From Blasia pusilla (taxonomy: Eukaryota; Marchantiophyta; Marchantiopsida; Blasiales), in contig CM114271.1 in assembly GCA_050084515.1 (NCBI GenBank), positions 10,788,001 through 10,852,000 on the forward strand: DNA of 64,000 nt. The letters are read 5' to 3'. Position numbers and translations under genes: made by a program. This document shows positions 45,984 to 58,131 of the stretch, in pieces (the first letter of the stretch is position 1; each line of letters starts with the position of its first letter). Under the pieces are notes generated by a model, which ran no database searches, was not told the origin of the DNA, and was given only the letters and a program-made list of their open reading frames with translations.

Positions 45984-48970
45984 AAATCATTCCTAGATTG
46001 AAACGGATGTACAGGAGCCTAAATATTTCAAAGTTATGACTTGGACAGCCAAGAACAAGAGTATCAATGACCTACAGTGGCACATCGGAGATTCAGAACA
46101 TTGGAGATTCATCAATCAAAGATGGGCAGAGTCTGCAAGAGAGACAAGGAATGTGAGACTTGGCCTCTCAACCGATGGAGTCAATCCATTCGGAGACAAG
46201 AACAATGTATATTCTTGCTGGTCTGTAACCATGCTGAATTACAACCTCCTTCCGTGGTTGACTACTAAGAAGTTTTTTGTCATATTGGTTTTGCTTATCA
46301 CGGGCCCACAATCTGCTCTTTCTACGAATATAGACGTTTGGATAGCTCCTCTTGTGGATGAATTGAAGCGCTTGTGGTACGAGGGCATTTGGATCCATGA
46401 TGTGGTGCAACGGGTTGGGAGACCAAACTCATTCAGTCTAAAAGCCCAATTGGTATTGACTTTGGGAGATTATCCAGCCCACAACATGATTTCCGGTCAG
46501 GCAACAAAGGGGTATTTGGCTTGTACAGCATGTGGCTCCAATTTCACTGGTGAGCATTCCAGACCTTTGAGGAGCATGAAATACATTGGACATCGACGCT
46601 TCCTCCCACTTGATCATCCTTACAGACATAGGGCATTACACTTAGTTCAATTCAACAATGCCCGAGAGCTTCGTGATCCACCTCCACGAGTCACTAAAGA
46701 GCAGATTTTGGATTGGGGACACCAAAAGACCACATACGACATGGAAAGAGGCACACGTGGGGGTTTAGAGGGGGGACCGGAACGCCAATATACAGAAGCT
46801 CCAAATGCTCAATGGGATTCAGGATAGAGATATGGTGTGAAATGGCAACGCATATTGGATGTGGAGTTGGACTACTGGCGGGTAATCTATGTCACCCATC
46901 CGCTCAAACGCAATGTCTACTATTTGCCACACCAGATGCTTTCAAGAATTTAGGCTCGTTTATCATCCATTTGTACTCATGGTTGGCATATGTGGTGTAA
47001 TAGGAGTTTGACCCTAGCAAACATAATCTAGACGTAATACATATTGATAAAAATGTATGTGAGAGCCTATTGAGGATCCTTTATGGGGAGAAGGACATAG
47101 AAATAGTGCGATTGGATCTCCAAGAGAGGAGAATACGTTCTCAATTGTGGTTGAAGGATGATGAGAACAAACCCAATGTGATATTGAAATACCACTCACC
47201 TTATGTTTGCACAGACACAGAGTGGAGAACATTTCTTTCGAGGCTTCAATCTTTGAGAGTTCCAACCGGCTGTGCAAGAAAGCATGTAAAAAACAAGAAA
47301 CTCGATAGTATGAAGACATACAATTATTATGTGCTTATGCAATAGATTCTGCCTGTATGCTTAAGGGGATTGATGCAGAAGCCGGTTCGTAATGCAATAA
47401 TGCAATTGTGCAAGGTGTTTGGTTGTATATGTGTGAAGGTCTTTGATCCAGCAAGCTTTCCCAAGCTCAAAGATGATATGGCAGAATTATTATGCGATTT
47501 GGAGATCCATTTTCCTCCCGTCTTCTTTGATGTCATGACTCATCTCGTTATCCATGTTGTGGAAAAGCTTGGACAGTACGGGTCTGTTTATACGAGGTGG
47601 ATGTTCCCACTAGAGTGTTTTATGAAAGTCTTGAAAGACCACGTCTTGACAAGATACAGGCCTGAGGCCATCATGGCAATGGGTTACATTTCACACGAGA
47701 CCTTGGGATATTTGACAGAGTATATGACCGGGTTTGAACATGTGAAGGCTAGGATATGGCAAGCGGAGGAAGATGAGTGAGCGGTAGGTGAAGTTCTTCA
47801 AGGCAGAGGTTCCCCATTGCAATTGCCGAGGCATATTTGGCTGATGGCTCATGAATATGTGTTGCAAAACACTAGTATAATGCAACCGTGGTGGAGGTAA
47901 GTAAAGGGTTGAATGACTCAAGCCTACGTGTTGTTGCATTTATTTGGCTTCCTTGTTTTTTTTATGTCGTCGCTCACCAGATACCGGTTGGCTAATAATG
48001 GCATGACCTCTACAGGAAATATAATATGGAGAAAAACGCACATATTGGGGGTGGTGCGGGGGGCTTTCCACCATTCTTAGAATGGATTCGATTGGCGATC
48101 CGGGAGCATTCAGCACTACACCCAAATATGGACCAGGATGTCTATCTTCTGTTTGCTCCACCTCGAATGTCCGTCTTAGCTTACAAGAGAATGCAAGCCT
48201 ATGGAAAGCACTTCCGTGTGGTAGATCAAAATGACGATCATTATGTCACATATGATTCAAGGTTGATATGTGTATTCAAGCAAATGAGCAATCACCAAGA
48301 TAGAGGATGGATGAAAATGGGATACATAGGAGAGCTAACTGACATATGGAAATTGGACTATGGGAACACATCCAATCCTGTCATTCTCATGAAAGGGACT
48401 TGGGTGCGACCAGATTGGCGTGGGGCTAGGGCTACAATGAAGGGTGATAGTGATGGATTCTTACTAGCAAACTTCAGGCAAATACAACTTGAATGGTGTG
48501 AACCTTTTGTATTCCCTAGTCAGGTTGAACAGGCTTTCTTCCTAGATGTGGAGGAATCGGCCGGATGGCGAGTAGTGTGCCACAAGCAGGCGAGGAATCA
48601 TAGGGTATCAAGTAATACTTTGGAGTTCAGTTTAGATGGCCACGGGGCTTTGAAGCTCCCAATAAAATGATTAAACCTTTCACACATGTCGGAAGTCGGT
48701 ATGTACCAGTGATGAGGGTAGAAGGATGGGAAGGCAACATTGAGATTGCAGAGGAACTTAATGATGCCATGGGTTCTTAAAGAAATGTTTGTGTGGTGTG
48801 TTCTGTCATTGGGCATGGGTTCATGGGACATGCAGGTTGTTTGTTTTTGAAGGTATTTGATGGAAAATGTGAATGAAATGTGTGACCTTGTTGAGGCCCG
48901 CACGGCTTATGTGAACAGACGCCTTAAGGAATTAGCAGAAGAACTCAAACAGAGAGGCGTTGAATTGTAA
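45984..48970 (+). pseudogene. CACTA transposase TNP2, catalytic and C-terminal parts
   Basis: Continues the frame broken at 33776: IPRLKRMYRSLN, a one-base shift near 46033, then MTWTAKNKSINDLQWHIGDS and HWRFINQRW, LGLSTDGVNPFG, YNLLPWLTTKKFF, and the zinc-like CTACG block, all typical of the TNP2 family (PF02992). After a damaged stretch (46720-46990), IHIDKNVCESLLRILYG leads to YNYYVLMQ, a single stop at 47343, and then the DUF4218 region (47346-47780: FDVMTHLVIHVVEKLG, TRWMFPLE). A 48026-48670 exon carries DUF4216 (FRVVDQNDDHYVTYDSRLIC), and a short coiled-coil exon ends at about 48970. Confidence 0.85.
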
Positions 48971-49179
48971 GCTTTGACATATTGAGCACTCAGGTCTGGG
49001 CCTTTATGAATAAATCATAAGCATTGTGCATAATTCATGTTCTTGAAAAACTTGTCCTCATGTGCAACATGGAGGCTTGTTCTAAGCAAGTACGTGCCCC
49101 ACGACCCGCAAAGAGGGAGCCTCTCCATTTTGGACCGAAGCAGAGGAGCTCTTGATTGCTTGGAAAGGTATTGGCAGCG

Positions 49180-50832
49180 ATGGCAGAATCTACTGATGAC
49201 ATTGATGCTCACACTGGAGGTGAAGAATCTCCCACTTGTGATCCAGAGTTTGTTGCAGACTTTGGTGAAGAGGATCAATCAGGCTTAGATGAGCTTCCGG
49301 CTCCTAAGGAGCCCTGTCCATCAACTATTGGGGGAAAGAAGAAGAAAGTAATTTTTCTGATCAATTAGACAAGATGTGTGTCTACAATTGTGTTTCAAGG
49401 TTAGTGGCATTTGAAAGAAATTGTCTCTAATTGGTGGGTTGCATTGCATTGGCAGAAAGGGACAGTTGGGGGGCAAGCTACTTGGGCAAGGGATGTTGCA
49501 CCCGGGCGTGTACCTGAAAGTCATATTCCTCTAAAACAGCAAGTGGGTGTACAATATAGTGGAGAGGGACAGGCAAGCATGTCTCAAGGCAGTAGAGATG
49601 GACCTTATGCACAGAACTCCAAGCCAAGTTTATTATACGGTGGATATTGTCCAACAGGACAAGGGTGGAATAGTACGAATCTATCGATTTGCAATCTCAA
49701 ATTTCTCTTTCATTATACATCATAGGATGATGGTGGGATGATGATAGTACCCTAAACGCTGGGAACATCTGAGCTGACAGAGATCTCTGCCTGATTAAAG
49801 TCTATGGAGGAGTTTTTGCCCGAGTTTGTGACTTACATAATTGATCGCATGGATGCATTCTCCAGCAGCATGGACATGCTAGAGGCAAGCATAAAGACTG
49901 TTGTTGCTAATCAACAAGAGAACTTCACAAAGTTGATGGAATTGATTTCCATGAGCTTGAGAAGGGACCATGAGGACATAAGGGGTTCCAAGGAGAGATC
50001 GGAAAATCCAAGAGTTGTATCCTCTCCTCATGGAGTTAGTGATCAAGACCCTGCTCCTAGTGGAGCACTTGCCTCTATGGCGTTGAGTGTATCCTCTCCT
50101 CACCCAATCACCGGACCACCTTCAAGGGAAAGTGCACCCTCTCCGGAGCTGGTCACTATTGTGCCTTCGCCTCCAGTTCTTCCATAGGTTGCCAAGGGTG
50201 TTCACATACAGATGTTGGCATTGCACCAACAGGTCCAAAGAAATAGGGAGGCACAAGAGAGGTTAATGCTATTGTGTTTGTGGGTGATCCTTTGAGTTCA
50301 GGTATGTGAGTTTAGAGTGATGTTGTGCATTTTACTTTGAAGTTGCTAAAAATCATGATCTATTTGAAAGGGTAGTGAGACGTTCTTTTTTATTGTGATT
50401 GTAGAGACCATAGATGAGGCCCTGGCCGTTGTAGGCAAACGCCAAGTGAGAACATCGCGGAGATGCAATTTGGAGGCCACGGTATTTTCAGAGGAGAATG
50501 AGGATAGTGCAGGGATGTTGGGGAGTGGTGGATCCATGGTGTTGGATCAGTTGGATCTTCTGCAAAAGCCAATGGTGGTGAGAAGAGCGACACTTAGCAA
50601 GAGGACCTGAGAGGCTACCAAGCCGATGTTGAAATTTTTTGTGCCTCTGTTGCAGCAGTTGATATCACGTGAGAACCCCTTTGTGGTTGTAGGTTATGGC
50701 AGCTTGCATGATGGTTGTTCTACTTTCCATGTACGTGATATTCCAGATGGGCATTCTGTTCTCCATTTGAGAGAGGTCTGCAAGAAGAAATATGTACTGC
50801 CATTTCCAAATATGGCTGACGATCCACCATAG
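49180..50832 (+). CDS. Trailing CACTA gene, acidic protein of unknown function
   Basis: Plus-strand exon-like pieces. 49180 opens MAESTDDIDAHTGGEESPTC, acidic with a KKKK end. 49465-49725 follows an acceptor (GCATTGGCAG). 49804-50187 has helical EFVTYIIDRMDAFSSSMDML and then a Ser/Pro-rich stretch. 50395-50610 has VETIDEALAVVGKRQVRTSR. The end, at 50832, follows HVRDIPDGHSVLHLREVCKK. CACTA elements usually have a second, DNA-binding gene (TNPA-like) after TNP2, and this is in the right place, but no family domain was recognised. Exon joins are not certain. Confidence 0.45.
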
Positions 50833-50889
50833 ATTTATGTTGGAGATGCCATTGATAGTGTAGTGTTATGGCCATCTCATCTTGTTATG

Positions 50890-51045
50890 CCTTCTCAAAA
50901 ATAGGAGCACCTTCGCTTTGTATGTAGAATTTTTGAGTAAACCTTCCCTTTGACATCCCTCTTGAGTTTGGCAATCTCCATATACTACAAGTATATGGAG
51001 CGAAGGTGCTCCTATTTTTTAGAAGCGAAGGTTTACTCAAAATAG
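50890..51045. repeat. Inverted repeat, 20-bp arms, with a second arm pair
   Basis: AAAATAGGAGCACCTTCGCT (about 50898) pairs with AGCGAAGGTGCTCCTATTTT (about 50999). TTGAGTAAACCTTC (about 50933) pairs with GAAGGTTTACTCAA (about 51027). The second pair is shifted so that the arms interleave rather than nest, so only one hairpin can form at a time. It may be a small inserted MITE; no target duplication was found. Confidence 0.7.
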
Positions 51046-51649
51046 AGGAATTTGATGTTTGTGTTTCAGTTTTGAGTGTGACAATAGAGATGTACTTGGA
51101 TTTTCATGTCTCAATTTTGAGAATATCAGAGAGGGGGGTTTTGCAATAAGAAGAAGATATTGTGTTCTTCCATTAATGACCATCTTTCACTATAATTCAC
51201 TAGGCATTCTTATGACGTAAGAAAATATTCCATTTCAGGGTGTGTGGATACATTTTGTAGCTTTGGACTTATGGCCATAATTGGATGTAAGAAACATTTG
51301 CTAGCTGTATCTTTCAATAGATAAGGATTTTTTATTGTGAAAAAATTGATCTGATCAGATGCTACAAAATGGATGGGTTGGTACATGAGTAATGTGTTTG
51401 TATGTTTTCACACAATGCTGGCAGCATTAGGACTGTACAATAGATACATAATCGCATCTCCATTGCATGGATGTAAGAGAAGTAGTGATAGGTGTAGTGA
51501 GGATAGGTAGGAAGGAGTAATTCATATTCATGGATAAAAAATGGACTAAAATGCCAATTTCATGTACATATTTCTGTCAACAATAAAGAAATCTGTTATA
51601 CATAATGACTGGTATAGTTATTTGGATATTGTCAGTGAATAGGATTGTA

Positions 51650-52130
51650 AATGATATGGACAAGTCATTTTAATGACTTAGTCATTCTCTTATGACGCAT
51701 GAAGTCGTTATTTATTACTGTGAGCAGTCACTCTTAATGACTCGCCCAATCATTATTAATGACTCGTCTAGTCAATTCTTAATGAATCTAGTCATTCTTA
51801 ATGAAGCGTCTAGTTAATCTTTATGACTCATCCAGTCATTCTTTATTACTCGTCTAGTCATTCTTTATGACTAGACAGGTCATTCTTTATGACTTGTCTA
51901 GTCATTTCTTATGACTTAACCTAGTCATACAAAATGACTAGGTTAAGTCATATTGTGTGACTATGTTGAGTAACAAAAAAGAGACTCAGATATGACTACC
52001 CTCGGTTTTAGTAACAACTTATACGACTAGGAGTAATTTTTATTACTAGAGTCTGGTTAAGTAATTACTTAGTCACACATGCCCGGTTTGAGTAACAGCT
52101 AGTCATTCTTCTAAGTCATCCAGAGGGGGT
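51650..52130. repeat. CACTA right subterminal repeat array
   Basis: More than ten imperfect units of about 21 bp with the core TAGTCATTCTTTATGACT, in both orientations, some self-complementary. Subterminal repeats of this kind bind the CACTA-encoded protein during excision (established for En/Spm). The last 60 bp hold TTACTTAGTCACACATGCCC and GAGTAACAGCTAGTCATTC. Confidence 0.8.
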
Positions 52131-52143
52131 TTTTGTACTAGTG

Positions 52144-53450
52144 ATGGCTTGAATTGGGATGATGTGAATAGAACTGATAGAAAAAATTGGGTTGGCCCCC
52201 AATAGATTGCTGCAAGATGAGTACAAGCATGTTTGAACGTGTAGACGTATGTTATGAGAGAAGTTTATAGGGACTCAGTTGTACTTGGAGATTGTTGTAT
52301 ATTACATTGATTTTTTCTTTTCCCCAAGGCATGATTTAAGGGCCCTTGTTATTTTTGCCTTAAAAGTTTCATGGTTTCTTCGTTTGTAGAAGCTTTCGTT
52401 GACATGTGGCGACCACTCTATTGATGGCAATGTTGCAGCTCTCACCGAGAAGAACATGATTTCTACTCAAGCTTTCCATGATGTTAACATGTCTTCTTAT
52501 TTCATTGTGCTGCTAATTTGTGCGTTTCAAGAAAAATTTCCATATTAACAAGTTCCATTTCATTTGTTGGGTTCTGATTGTTGTGAGATATTTTTCAACA
52601 AGGCAGGGGGCATGAGTGGCCATGAGAGAAGCTATGACTTTGGAAGTTTCTTGGATAGTGCTATTGGCTTTAATTGTCCTGCAGGCCTCGAGTGTGGACG
52701 AGAGGGCCTTACGGTTGGCTGATCCCACAAGAAGCAAGACCATGTGTGGGGAAAGATTCATCCTTTGAGTGATCATAAATGTGCACCTAATCTATTAGAT
52801 TATTCTCTAGCATCTTCCAATGAGTTAGTTATCAGTGCTCTTAAGGATGGTTTGGATGCAACTAGAGTTTTTTTGTGCAGGTTACAAATGTCTCCAAGAA
52901 GTTCATTGCCTATAGCGAGAAGGAGGTGGTGGACCTTTCCTTGGGAAGTAGAAGTTGTGATATGGCCTGATAAAAATATTATGCTTGAGGTTGCTGTTGT
53001 TGATGATTCTGAGGAGCAGAGAGAGCATGTAATCACAATAGGGCTACGCCTTGAAGGGGACTTCCATGAATGGGAAGGCCTAGAGGATGATATGAATCCT
53101 GGTCTGAATCGTATAGATGAATGGGTGATGGAGGAAGACACTAATGTTGATGTTGTGATTCAAAATGGAGGTCTTATGGATGATGTAGAGAACTTTGAAA
53201 TTGATGCATCTACAAAGCTCAAAAATTTAGGTCATGAAGTGAGACATATTCTAGCATCTATGATGTCAGAGTTAACTATGAGTGGTTCTCAAAAAGTCGA
53301 TCCAACCATGACATGTGAGGGTAAGATTGTGTACAAATCTACTCTGGTAAGTCAATTAGTAGGCAATCCGGTCTTGTCAAAGGATAGGCTTACGGCCGCT
53401 TACCAGAGTGAAACATGTTTTGTACTATAACATTGGTAAGAGAAAGGAAC
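52144..53450 (+). pseudogene. Outer DDE-like transposase, C-terminal part, after the CACTA element
   Basis: The frame that stopped at 25154 continues after the ATG duplication as GLNWDDVNRTDRKNWVGP, with stops soon after. Further pieces include SGHERSYDFGSFLDSAIGFN (about 52614) and the frame 52744-53430, with WGKIHPLSDHKCAPN, RRRWWTFPWEVEVVIWPDKN and STLVSQLVGNPVLSKDRLTA. Frameshifted remains (GKRKEREEGSPTCLVDVGSD) reach about 53520. This tail is acidic and its function is unknown. That all pieces form one gene is inference from strand, order and the clean junction at the CACTA insertion site. Confidence 0.45.
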
Positions 53451-54757
53451 GCGAAGAGGGCTCTCCTACATGTTTGGTTGATGTTGGTTCAGATTGCGCA
53501 GTTGCTTTTGAGAGAGCAGATAACTGATGTCCTTCAACAAGATCAGTTAGGGCAAAAAGAGTCCTAGGTGAGAAGCGAGGGAGAGGGATATCGATAAGGA
53601 AAGGAATGGAGATAGTAGTTGGGCCAACAATAGGAAAGGAGTTTTGGTTGGGAAGGATTCTTACGATCAGACGAAAGTTTAGTACACATTGGGGCAAGCA
53701 TCAAGCTCCTATTGATTTGTTACACAGGCATGTACTCGCTGTTGGTCAAACAGGTTACGTATGTCAGTTGTTGTTTAGTTGGTTTAAACCCACAAGTAAC
53801 AAAATCACAAACAAAGATAACACAACGAGCACATATCACATGAAACAAAGCATTCTATACTTGAGAAAAATTCATAGTGTTGCTATCGCATTCAAGTCCT
53901 TCACATTTTCTTGAACCCATGTCACAAGCAAGTTGCAAAAATCTATGCATTTGCAAGCCGCAATGTGCGAATTTAGCTCCCCGTCATTACCACCATTACT
54001 GAATCAGAAATAAAAAATAGTCATGTCGTGAGCATGGCAACAACTCTCACATGCCATGGAGTAGGAAGATCATATCCATCAAGTCGATCCAAGCTTAATG
54101 AGAGTAACACAACCCGTGAACTAAGAAAATCGAGAAACAAATCCGAAAAGGCACCTGTCACTAAGCTAAGCTACGTTACATAAGGTTCACTTGTCACTTA
54201 GCTGCGTAATGAAGAGTTTACGGTGCTTGTTGTGCTTCTAAAAGACGCCGCAAAGAATTATACTTAGTGGATGTGTGAGAGCACACTCCAGCTAAAGCGT
54301 TATTGCTGCACAACTACTTAAAAAACCTCACTATATTTGGGGACATAAAAGAAATTTGGCTGAAATAAAACATTTTCCCATTTGTATATCATTCCTCTTC
54401 CTCTTGCATATGTGCATCTCAAAGGAACCTTACTAGTGTGAAATGTGCAAGATGTGTCCTCGATCAATTTTGCAATGCTCCTTAATGTACTCTTGGCATG
54501 TACGTACTCATGGAAAACTGCTCTACATTTCAGACTTATGGATCCCACTTTCAAAACCTGGGGTTAGTTTGTACTCGTTGCACACGAGTACAAACTCCCT
54601 CGTAGATTCTTTCTACTTCATGTTTGAATCGGGCTGGCGTGCTCTTCTCTGATGCCAGGACGAGTATAGGAATGAAGTTGAGGAAGTTGTAGAGGGATAG
54701 TACCTTAGGGTGTAGGGCTGAGACCACATATGCTGGATCGAAGAGTTGGTTCTGACG
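53450..54757. other. Unassigned interval before the DUF3245-like gene
   Basis: 53450-53900 contains a decayed tail of the outer element. 53900-54600 shows no conserved frame. About 54568-54600 has a small inverted repeat (TTTGTACTCGT/ACGAGTACAAA). The promoter of the downstream host gene should lie near 54600-54750, but no clear TATA box was identified. Confidence 0.35.
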
Positions 54758-56888
54758 ATGCCGGAGGAGGGGAATGCGGGGAAGGAAACTTCCATAACTG
54801 CTAATAAACAAGCCACAGAGATTGTCGTTTCAAATAGAGCTTTGCAAGTGGTAAGAAGAGCTCCTGAGTCATGCCACATATTTCTCTTTCTGCTGCACTG
54901 GAAGTTTAATTTACTCCAAGAGGATTCTCCTCGCTTCCCTCGTCGATCTCACATCTGTGCTTTGAGGTCGAATTTGTATTGCTTGCTTCAGGCCAAGGCC
55001 TGGGTTAGGAATATGACGGGCGGAGCGGACTCCGATTGCCAAGTCGACGACGATTCTGCAGCACGGGAGACGGTAGTACGACCTGCAAGGTGTGTAGCAG
55101 CCCTGCAGGATGGATTTGTCAAATGAATCGTATGGTAGGATGTGAAGTAGAAAGAATCCACGAGGGCTGAGGGATTATTCTCATCCTCAGTGTATCGCAT
55201 CTTCTCTCTTCGTGGTCGTGGGGAAGTGTTCGTGTCCTGAGCTTGAACTTCAGGTGAGTTCCCAACGAAGGGGTGAATCCGGGACGGTAGTTCTTTGCTG
55301 TTTAAGATTTCTTCTACTGCCATGGTTTCTCCCCTCCCCCGTAACTTCCATCTTCCGGATCCTGGATCGGAAGCAATCTCTTTACAGTTTTCATCCATGA
55401 TTTTTCCTGCTTCATTTTTCTTTTCCGTCTCCAGATGGTCTCCTTCAGAGGTTTAGGTTGCCACTTTGTTGGCTCTCACTCCCCTACCGTCCCCTCCTCT
55501 CCGTGCGCCTCCGTTTATGAGACGTTTCTCACCAATCTTTTTGCTATGTCATGAGGATTCAAAGGCAGGTGTACTCGTGCACGTGATAGATATCTTGGTC
55601 TTCAGTGCCAACCTTTGCCCTACTCCTTGCCATTAGTCATCATCAGAACACAGTTCCACACATTTCCCTGGATGCCCCACATGTCACCAGATATTTTTTC
55701 AGAAATGTCATCTCCCGGTGCTTCTCTCCTATTTCTTCCAGGCTGCCAAAACCATTCTCAAGCATTTTAGTAATAATAAAACTCTTGGAGCCCTGGGTGC
55801 CCAGTCTGCTGTTCTCCATTACCTCTGGTAAGGAGTTCATTAGAACATTGAAGAGGGTGGGAGAAAGCCAGCAGCCTTCGGCCATTCACTGCTTGATTAA
55901 GATTTAGAAATTCATGCTCTGCTGGTCATTCACGAGGATTGTACTTTTCTTGTTATGGTACTATTTCTGCAACACCCTCCAGATCTTTCCTCTGAGCCCC
56001 TCCTCCACAAGCTATGAAATGGGCTATCTCGTCATACATTGTCATATGCCCGAGGTCCAATGATTAGCAGTAAGTGGGCTTCCCTTCTTTTTTCCCACCC
56101 GGGACAATTTAGCTGTAGATGAAGATTCGATCCTCAGATCCTCTACACTCTTGGAAATCTGCCTGGCCTTTATTGATGATACTATTATCCTCCAGATACA
56201 AGGAGATCCCATTGTCAAGGATTTGGGGCAAAAGCTTCGGAACCACGGCCAACAGGCTATTCCCCCTGTAATTGCAAGGGTCTTCATTTTCGTCTTATAT
56301 GGATTCCCAATGATTCACACTTACTTCCCTCTTGTATGGAATGACTTCGGCCTGCCAACCAGGTGGAACTCTGATGCAACTACCTGCCTTGTAGTTCACA
56401 AGTTCTTCGTCCACCAAATTCCACTGAGTCCCAATAAAATCTGACAACTTTCTCAAAGATACGTTCTAGCAGAGACCTTGGATGTGGCTGTCTACTCGTA
56501 GTAGAGGTCTTTGATCGAAGGAGAGATTAAGTAGTGCCTGCTGGAGGGTCGAGACATATAGGTGGGCCAATTGATTAGCTGGTGGATGTATATGTGTGCT
56601 CTTTGCAGATTAGGACTGGGAGCGAAGTATCTAGCTCACTCACAAGTTGCAGGTAGCATGAATCCTATAGAGAAGAAGCTGCGCCGGAAGGTGAATGCTG
56701 CTAAACGGGATGATTCAAATTGCAAGCACAATGGACGAAGTGGTGATCTAGAAAGTGGAAACGAGGAGGACGACGAGATGGAAGACAGCAAAACGTCAAC
56801 TTTTGGACAGAGACAACGAAACAGTGCAACTGATCTTTTCATGCCAACCAGCAGAGGTGGGAAGAGAAAGCGAAACGAAAATAAGTAG
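54758..56888 (+). CDS. DUF3245-like small conserved eukaryotic protein, three exons
   Basis: Host gene. Exons: 54758-54850 (ATG at 54758, donor GTG/GTAAGA), 54992-55089 and 56609-56888 (stop TAG). All junctions keep frame and give 156 residues. Exon 1 has NKQATEIVVSNRALQV; exon 2 starts AKAWVRNMTGG, is acidic in the middle and ends VVRPAR; exon 3 opens LGLGAKYLAHSQVAGSMNPI. The RPARLGLGAKYLxHS join across the splice site is the hallmark that led to the call; the KRKRNENK tail is a possible nuclear signal. The family is conserved in plants and fungi with no clear function. Intron 2 (1,519 bases) contains LINE-like remains. It converges tail-to-tail with the DUF819 gene. Confidence 0.68.
55600..56290 (-). 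mobile_element. LINE reverse transcriptase relic in the intron of the DUF3245-like gene
   Basis: Minus-strand pieces resemble non-LTR RT. KKKGSPLTANHWTSGI (56100-56045) recalls the KKGxxxxxxxWRGI box, and EGCWLSPTLFNVLMNSLPEV (55880-55821) recalls the QGCPLSPLLFNxxxxxL box. They are in the expected order and spacing but separated by stops. It is old and inactive, antisense to the host gene. Confidence 0.45.
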
Positions 56889-58131
56889 TTCGTATAGTAA
56901 GCCGGATACCCACTGGTTCACAACATCTGGGATTATGAAGATTAATTAATATCTTGGCATCAAAAAGCTTCGTGTATGGACAGACTTAGTTTACAGGTGT
57001 GGGACGACTGGAGCAACCATCTAAGCTCTAAGGAAATTATATTAGGCTAATCAGTTTTTGGGTTTTAATGCAAACAAAGAGTTGAACGAAGTCCACAATT
57101 CTCACTCGCCACTGTAGGCAGCTACCAACATACTGCCGTGAAATTGAAATTATCACAGCACAAATGTGAAAAGAAAAATTGTGGTGTGATCCCACAGGGA
57201 CACCTCTCCCAGGTGTGTAATTGTCCACTTTCTTCTTCTAGATCTTTCTCGATGTTGAGAACCATACACCTTAGATGTTATGCTAGTTCCATATCCTTTC
57301 TATATTTTCTTTGCCCTATTTCCCACCTGGTGTTTTCCAGGGAATGTCAGCCGCTGCTGGGGATCTCACCTGCTTTTCAGTGTCATTGCTTAAGCTGAGG
57401 AAAGTACCTCGTATCTCCATCCGGGTGAAACGGTTTCAAAATTCATGCAGGGAGTAAACTGAGAATGTTCACCGACAAGCGTTAAACTCAAGACATGAAT
57501 GCGGCCATAGTTGACCTATTTTACAATACAATTACACGCATAACAGTGCATCATGCAATAAATTTCATAATGCGACTAAATTATTGAGGATGCGCTGGAA
57601 CTTCATTCAACTAATCTGGCCGAAGAACACATGATGTTCGCATGCCACCTGGCAGTCCTTTCGTCATGTTCTTCCCTGTTGAGAAGCTTTGCATTGGAGA
57701 CTCTAATGTGTATACTCTAATATGGAAGCTTTAACCTCCTCCAGAATCCTTCCTCCTAAAGCACAGATCTGTCTTCAGTGGGTATTGGCTAGAAGGACCA
57801 TGCACCTATCCAGCACATCTTACAATTGTGCTTTCCTGACTTGTGATCCTCTGGAACTGAACGTGGATAGGACTGTTTTGAGTGGGTGTGGGTTAGAATG
57901 AGCACACACAAAGGCATTACATCCTACAATGGTGGCATTACATTTTACAACTACGACTTTTGACACTCTGATCCAACGCAACTAAACCCTTGCCGTGGAC
58001 TGCGAATGAGAAGGACCAGATTTGAAGGTAGCTTGACCTAGCTTTCCATGCTTCAGTATTGGAAGTCCTCAACCCCGTAAATGTCTGTATAACCCCAGAA
58101 GGATTGCTGATACCATCGACGCCCGTATAAA
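56889..58131. other. Convergent intergenic interval between two host genes
   Basis: It holds the 3' ends of the DUF3245-like gene (plus) and DUF819 gene (minus). No conserved frame was recognised. Two duplicated short segments (57930-57960, with CATTACAT...TACAATGG/TTTACAA) are the only repeat seen. Confidence 0.4.
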
